Origin: Siphonodentalium dalli | Lineage: Eukaryota > Mollusca > Scaphopoda > Gadilida > Siphonodentaliidae | Direction: 5' to 3' | Assembly (NCBI GenBank): GCA_032622095.1 | Contig: CP136065.1 | Coordinates: forward strand, 207,990,151 to 208,054,150 | Length of the DNA stretch: 64,000 nucleotides | Part shown: piece by piece, positions 61,640-64,000 of the stretch | How positions within the stretch are numbered: position 1 is the first letter of the stretch | Layout: each line of letters starts with the position of its first letter | The notes under the pieces: generated by a model | What the model saw: the letters and a program-made list of their open reading frames with translations, nothing else | What the model was told of the DNA's origin: nothing | The model's database searches: none | Made by a program: the position numbers and the translations under genes

Positions 61640-63560
61640 ATTGAGAGCATAATCTCTTCAGTATGTGATGTGTTTAAGACTTCAAATAGGGTATAGTGGT
61701 ACATCAAAATTAGCCTTTATTACTTGCCAGCCGCTTGTTATGAAGTCTGCACATGGTGCAGACTTTCATTCGGGAACCGACACACCAATTGTGTGTATAT
61801 CCTGATAAAAACTAACCTTTGGTCACACCCTCAGTCAATATTGAGAACATATCATTTCAGCATGTGGTGTCTTCAAGACTTCAAACAGGGTAAGGGGACA
61901 TCAAACAGAAATTTTGCCTTTCTTTTTGCCAGCCACATTTCGTAAGATGCTCATGTTTTCTGGACCCAATCCACCTATATAAATTGTCGACTTTCTTATA
62001 CAACTATGTCCACACATCGATATCGATTATCCACACCGTCGTTTGACATTGGGAGCACATCCATTCAGTTCGTGATGGTTCGTGATAGTTTGCATGTGGT
62101 AGGCGGTCCCCCAAAACAGTCACAATTCGCACCTATCGTTTGCCATCATCTTTTTGTAAGGTGCCAGATGATTTCGTGAACCAACATATCATTAAACAAT
62201 TGCATCTGTTCTGATAGAACAGCCACAATATCTGGTGCTATTGATAGCATAACCCTTCAAATAGGGATTGGGTCCCCTAAGACATGCAGTGAGAATTAAC
62301 CTTTCTCGTTTGTCAGCAGCTTGTTGTAAAGTGCCATAGGCTATCGGGGACCATCTTGTCCATAACAGATGTGTATTTCCTGGTAATACTACCATTTGTC
62401 CACACCCTCAGTTAAAATTGAGAGCATATCATTTCAGTTCATGGCGTGTTTAAGACTTCAGGTGGGATCCTCAAAACAGAACATTCGCATTTCATATTTG
62501 CCAGCCGCTTTTTGTAGTGCCCCAGGTTTCGAGGGGGGGGGGGGTGGCAAACCACTCATAGCATTTGATAATTGCATACCTGATAGCAGTATCTTTCATT
62601 CACACACAGCTACTTTTGAGAGAATATAACTTCAGTTCATGGTGTGTTCAAGAATTCAAATGAGTTAAGGGGTCCCCAAAAACAGTGAGAATTCGCCTTT
62701 CTCGTTTGCTAGCCAGACATTTGGGGACCAACCCATCCATTAATGATATGTATTTGCTGACATAACCACCATCTGTCTACACCCTCAGTTAATATTTGGA
62801 GCATATCCTTTCAGTTCGAGGTGTGTTTAAGACTTTGAATGGGTAGGGGGGCTCAAAGCAAAGACAATTCAACTTTCATATTTGTCAGCCGTCTTTTTGT
62901 AAAGTACCCTGGTATTTTCTGGAACAAATCCACACATATAAATTGATAGCACTACCTTTCGTTCACACTGTCAGTAATATTAAGATCATATAGCTTCAGT
63001 GCATGGTGTGTTCAAGAGTTTTAATGGGTTAAGGGGTCCAACGAAACAAAACATATTCGACTTTGCATGTCATTTGCCATCCGAATTTTGTAAAGTGCCA
63101 AAGGCTTTCGGGAACCAATTATCCATAAACATGGTGTATGTCCTGATACTATACTACCCTAGCTTTGCCCACATCATCATTCAACATTGAGAGCAATCCT
63201 TTCAGTTCGTGATGTGTTTAACTTTAACACTTCCATTTGGTAGGGGTCCTCAAAACATAGCGAATTCGTCTTTCTTATTTATCAGCCGCTTTGTGTAAAG
63301 CTTTCTGGTAACAAGCCACCCATATAAATTATGTATTCTCTGATTGAACTACATTATGGGCACTCTGAGTTAACATAGAGAGCATACAGATTCAGTTCGT
63401 ATTGTGTTCAAGATTTAAAATCGGTTAGAGTGTTTTCGAAAAGTGCCACACTATCTCGGGAACCAACCATCCATAAACATTGAGTAGTCCTCACTTAACT
63501 ATCCTTTGTCCACACCTTCGGTTAATATTGATGTTATCCTTTCAGTTCGTATTGTGTATG
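61640..63560 (+). repeat. Diverged ~190-bp tandem repeat, about ten units
   Basis: The anchor 'TTCAGTTCRTGRTGTGTTYAAG' (written here as a loose pattern) recurs at about 61657, 61855, 62071, 62431, 62627, 62808, 62994, 63198, 63389 and 63539. Steps are mostly 180-215 bp, with one double step. Each unit also carries 'aagtgcc', 'gggaaccaa' and 'cacaccctcagttaat'. Divergence between units is high, so the array is old. No frame longer than 77 codons is open. Confidence 0.8.
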
Positions 63561-64000
63561 GGGCTTTTAACAGAACGTGTTTCAGCTAACGATTTTATAT
63601 TTGGTCGATTTAGAGGGACACAAACAATCACTTAGGCAGGAACAATGATTTGGTTCTGTATATGTTAGTCTATAATATGTGTCGTGTATAACAAATATTC
63701 AGATCTACAAAGTCGCTGTATATTAATATAAAATTAATATGCATTTTGTAGTACCAAAATATTTTGTATAACATGTTGTTGTTGTAACTGGGAGTTTGGA
63801 AGGCTGATGACATTTTTAGCCACCATCGGGGTGTCTAGGATCTGGTTTTCATCCCATGAATCATAATTTGATTCAATTAGAATAATTTTAAAAAGTGTGT
63901 GCTGTCGTTATCATAAATATGTAGTTTTTTTCGACCAAAACGTATTCTTTATTCGTGTGATGTCCCCCCCCCCATATGCATTATATAGTTTGTCACGTGT
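63561..64000. other. Gene-free end of window
   Basis: Nothing recognised apart from a C-run at 63964-63973. Confidence 0.5.

Overview
This window looks like nuclear DNA of an invertebrate animal: AT-rich, gene-poor and crowded with tandem arrays and short non-autonomous DNA transposons. The only recognisable protein-coding gene is a spliced C-type lectin (about 41.7-48.9 kb, + strand). A lophotrochozoan, perhaps a mollusc, is my best guess. It rests on the style of the dispersed repeats (tails ending in ACAGACAGACAG plus AT runs, TCCG tetranucleotide tracts, 'aaggtcatggtcac' type modules, TTAGGG-like patches), not on any diagnostic gene. No bacterial, viral or CRISPR feature is supported.

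Layout: (1) 1-2500, the end of an almost perfectly homogeneous 12-bp satellite. (2) 2.5-21.7 kb, no gene, but a series of foldback (inverted-repeat) elements, two minisatellites (42 bp and ~26 bp), two CTCF-like motifs, two copies of an internally repetitive dispersed element, and a hAT-type element with an 8-bp target duplication. (3) 21.75-41.09 kb, a very large 21-bp minisatellite (about 17 kb in two blocks split by a 2.1-kb spacer). It has higher-order repeats, phase-shifting junctions and, on the minus strand, a long open frame reading as a perfect heptad repeat. (4) 41.1-49 kb, a C-type lectin gene: two Thr-rich stalk exons and two exons forming one CTLD, all joined in phase 1. Its introns hold foldback elements and tandem repeats. 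(5) 49-53.5 kb, further foldback elements and a second hAT-type insertion with a perfect 8-bp target duplication. (6) 53.55-58.6 kb, a ~5-kb foldback element whose long arms enclose a ~44-unit array of the 42-bp minisatellite. (7) 58.7-61.1 kb, nested TTAA-flanked elements resembling the T2/Kolobok type. (8) 61.2-63.6 kb, a compound GA/AT/GA microsatellite and a diverged ~190-bp tandem repeat.

Most long open frames in the window are by-products of tandem repeats whose period is a multiple of three (12, 21 and 42 bp). They are reported here as repeats, not genes. The strongest candidates for something new are the 5-kb foldback element with a minisatellite core, the 21-bp array whose minus-strand variation preserves a coiled-coil pattern, and the density of unrelated foldback families in one window. 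All coordinates of diverged repeat edges are approximate because they were aligned by eye.
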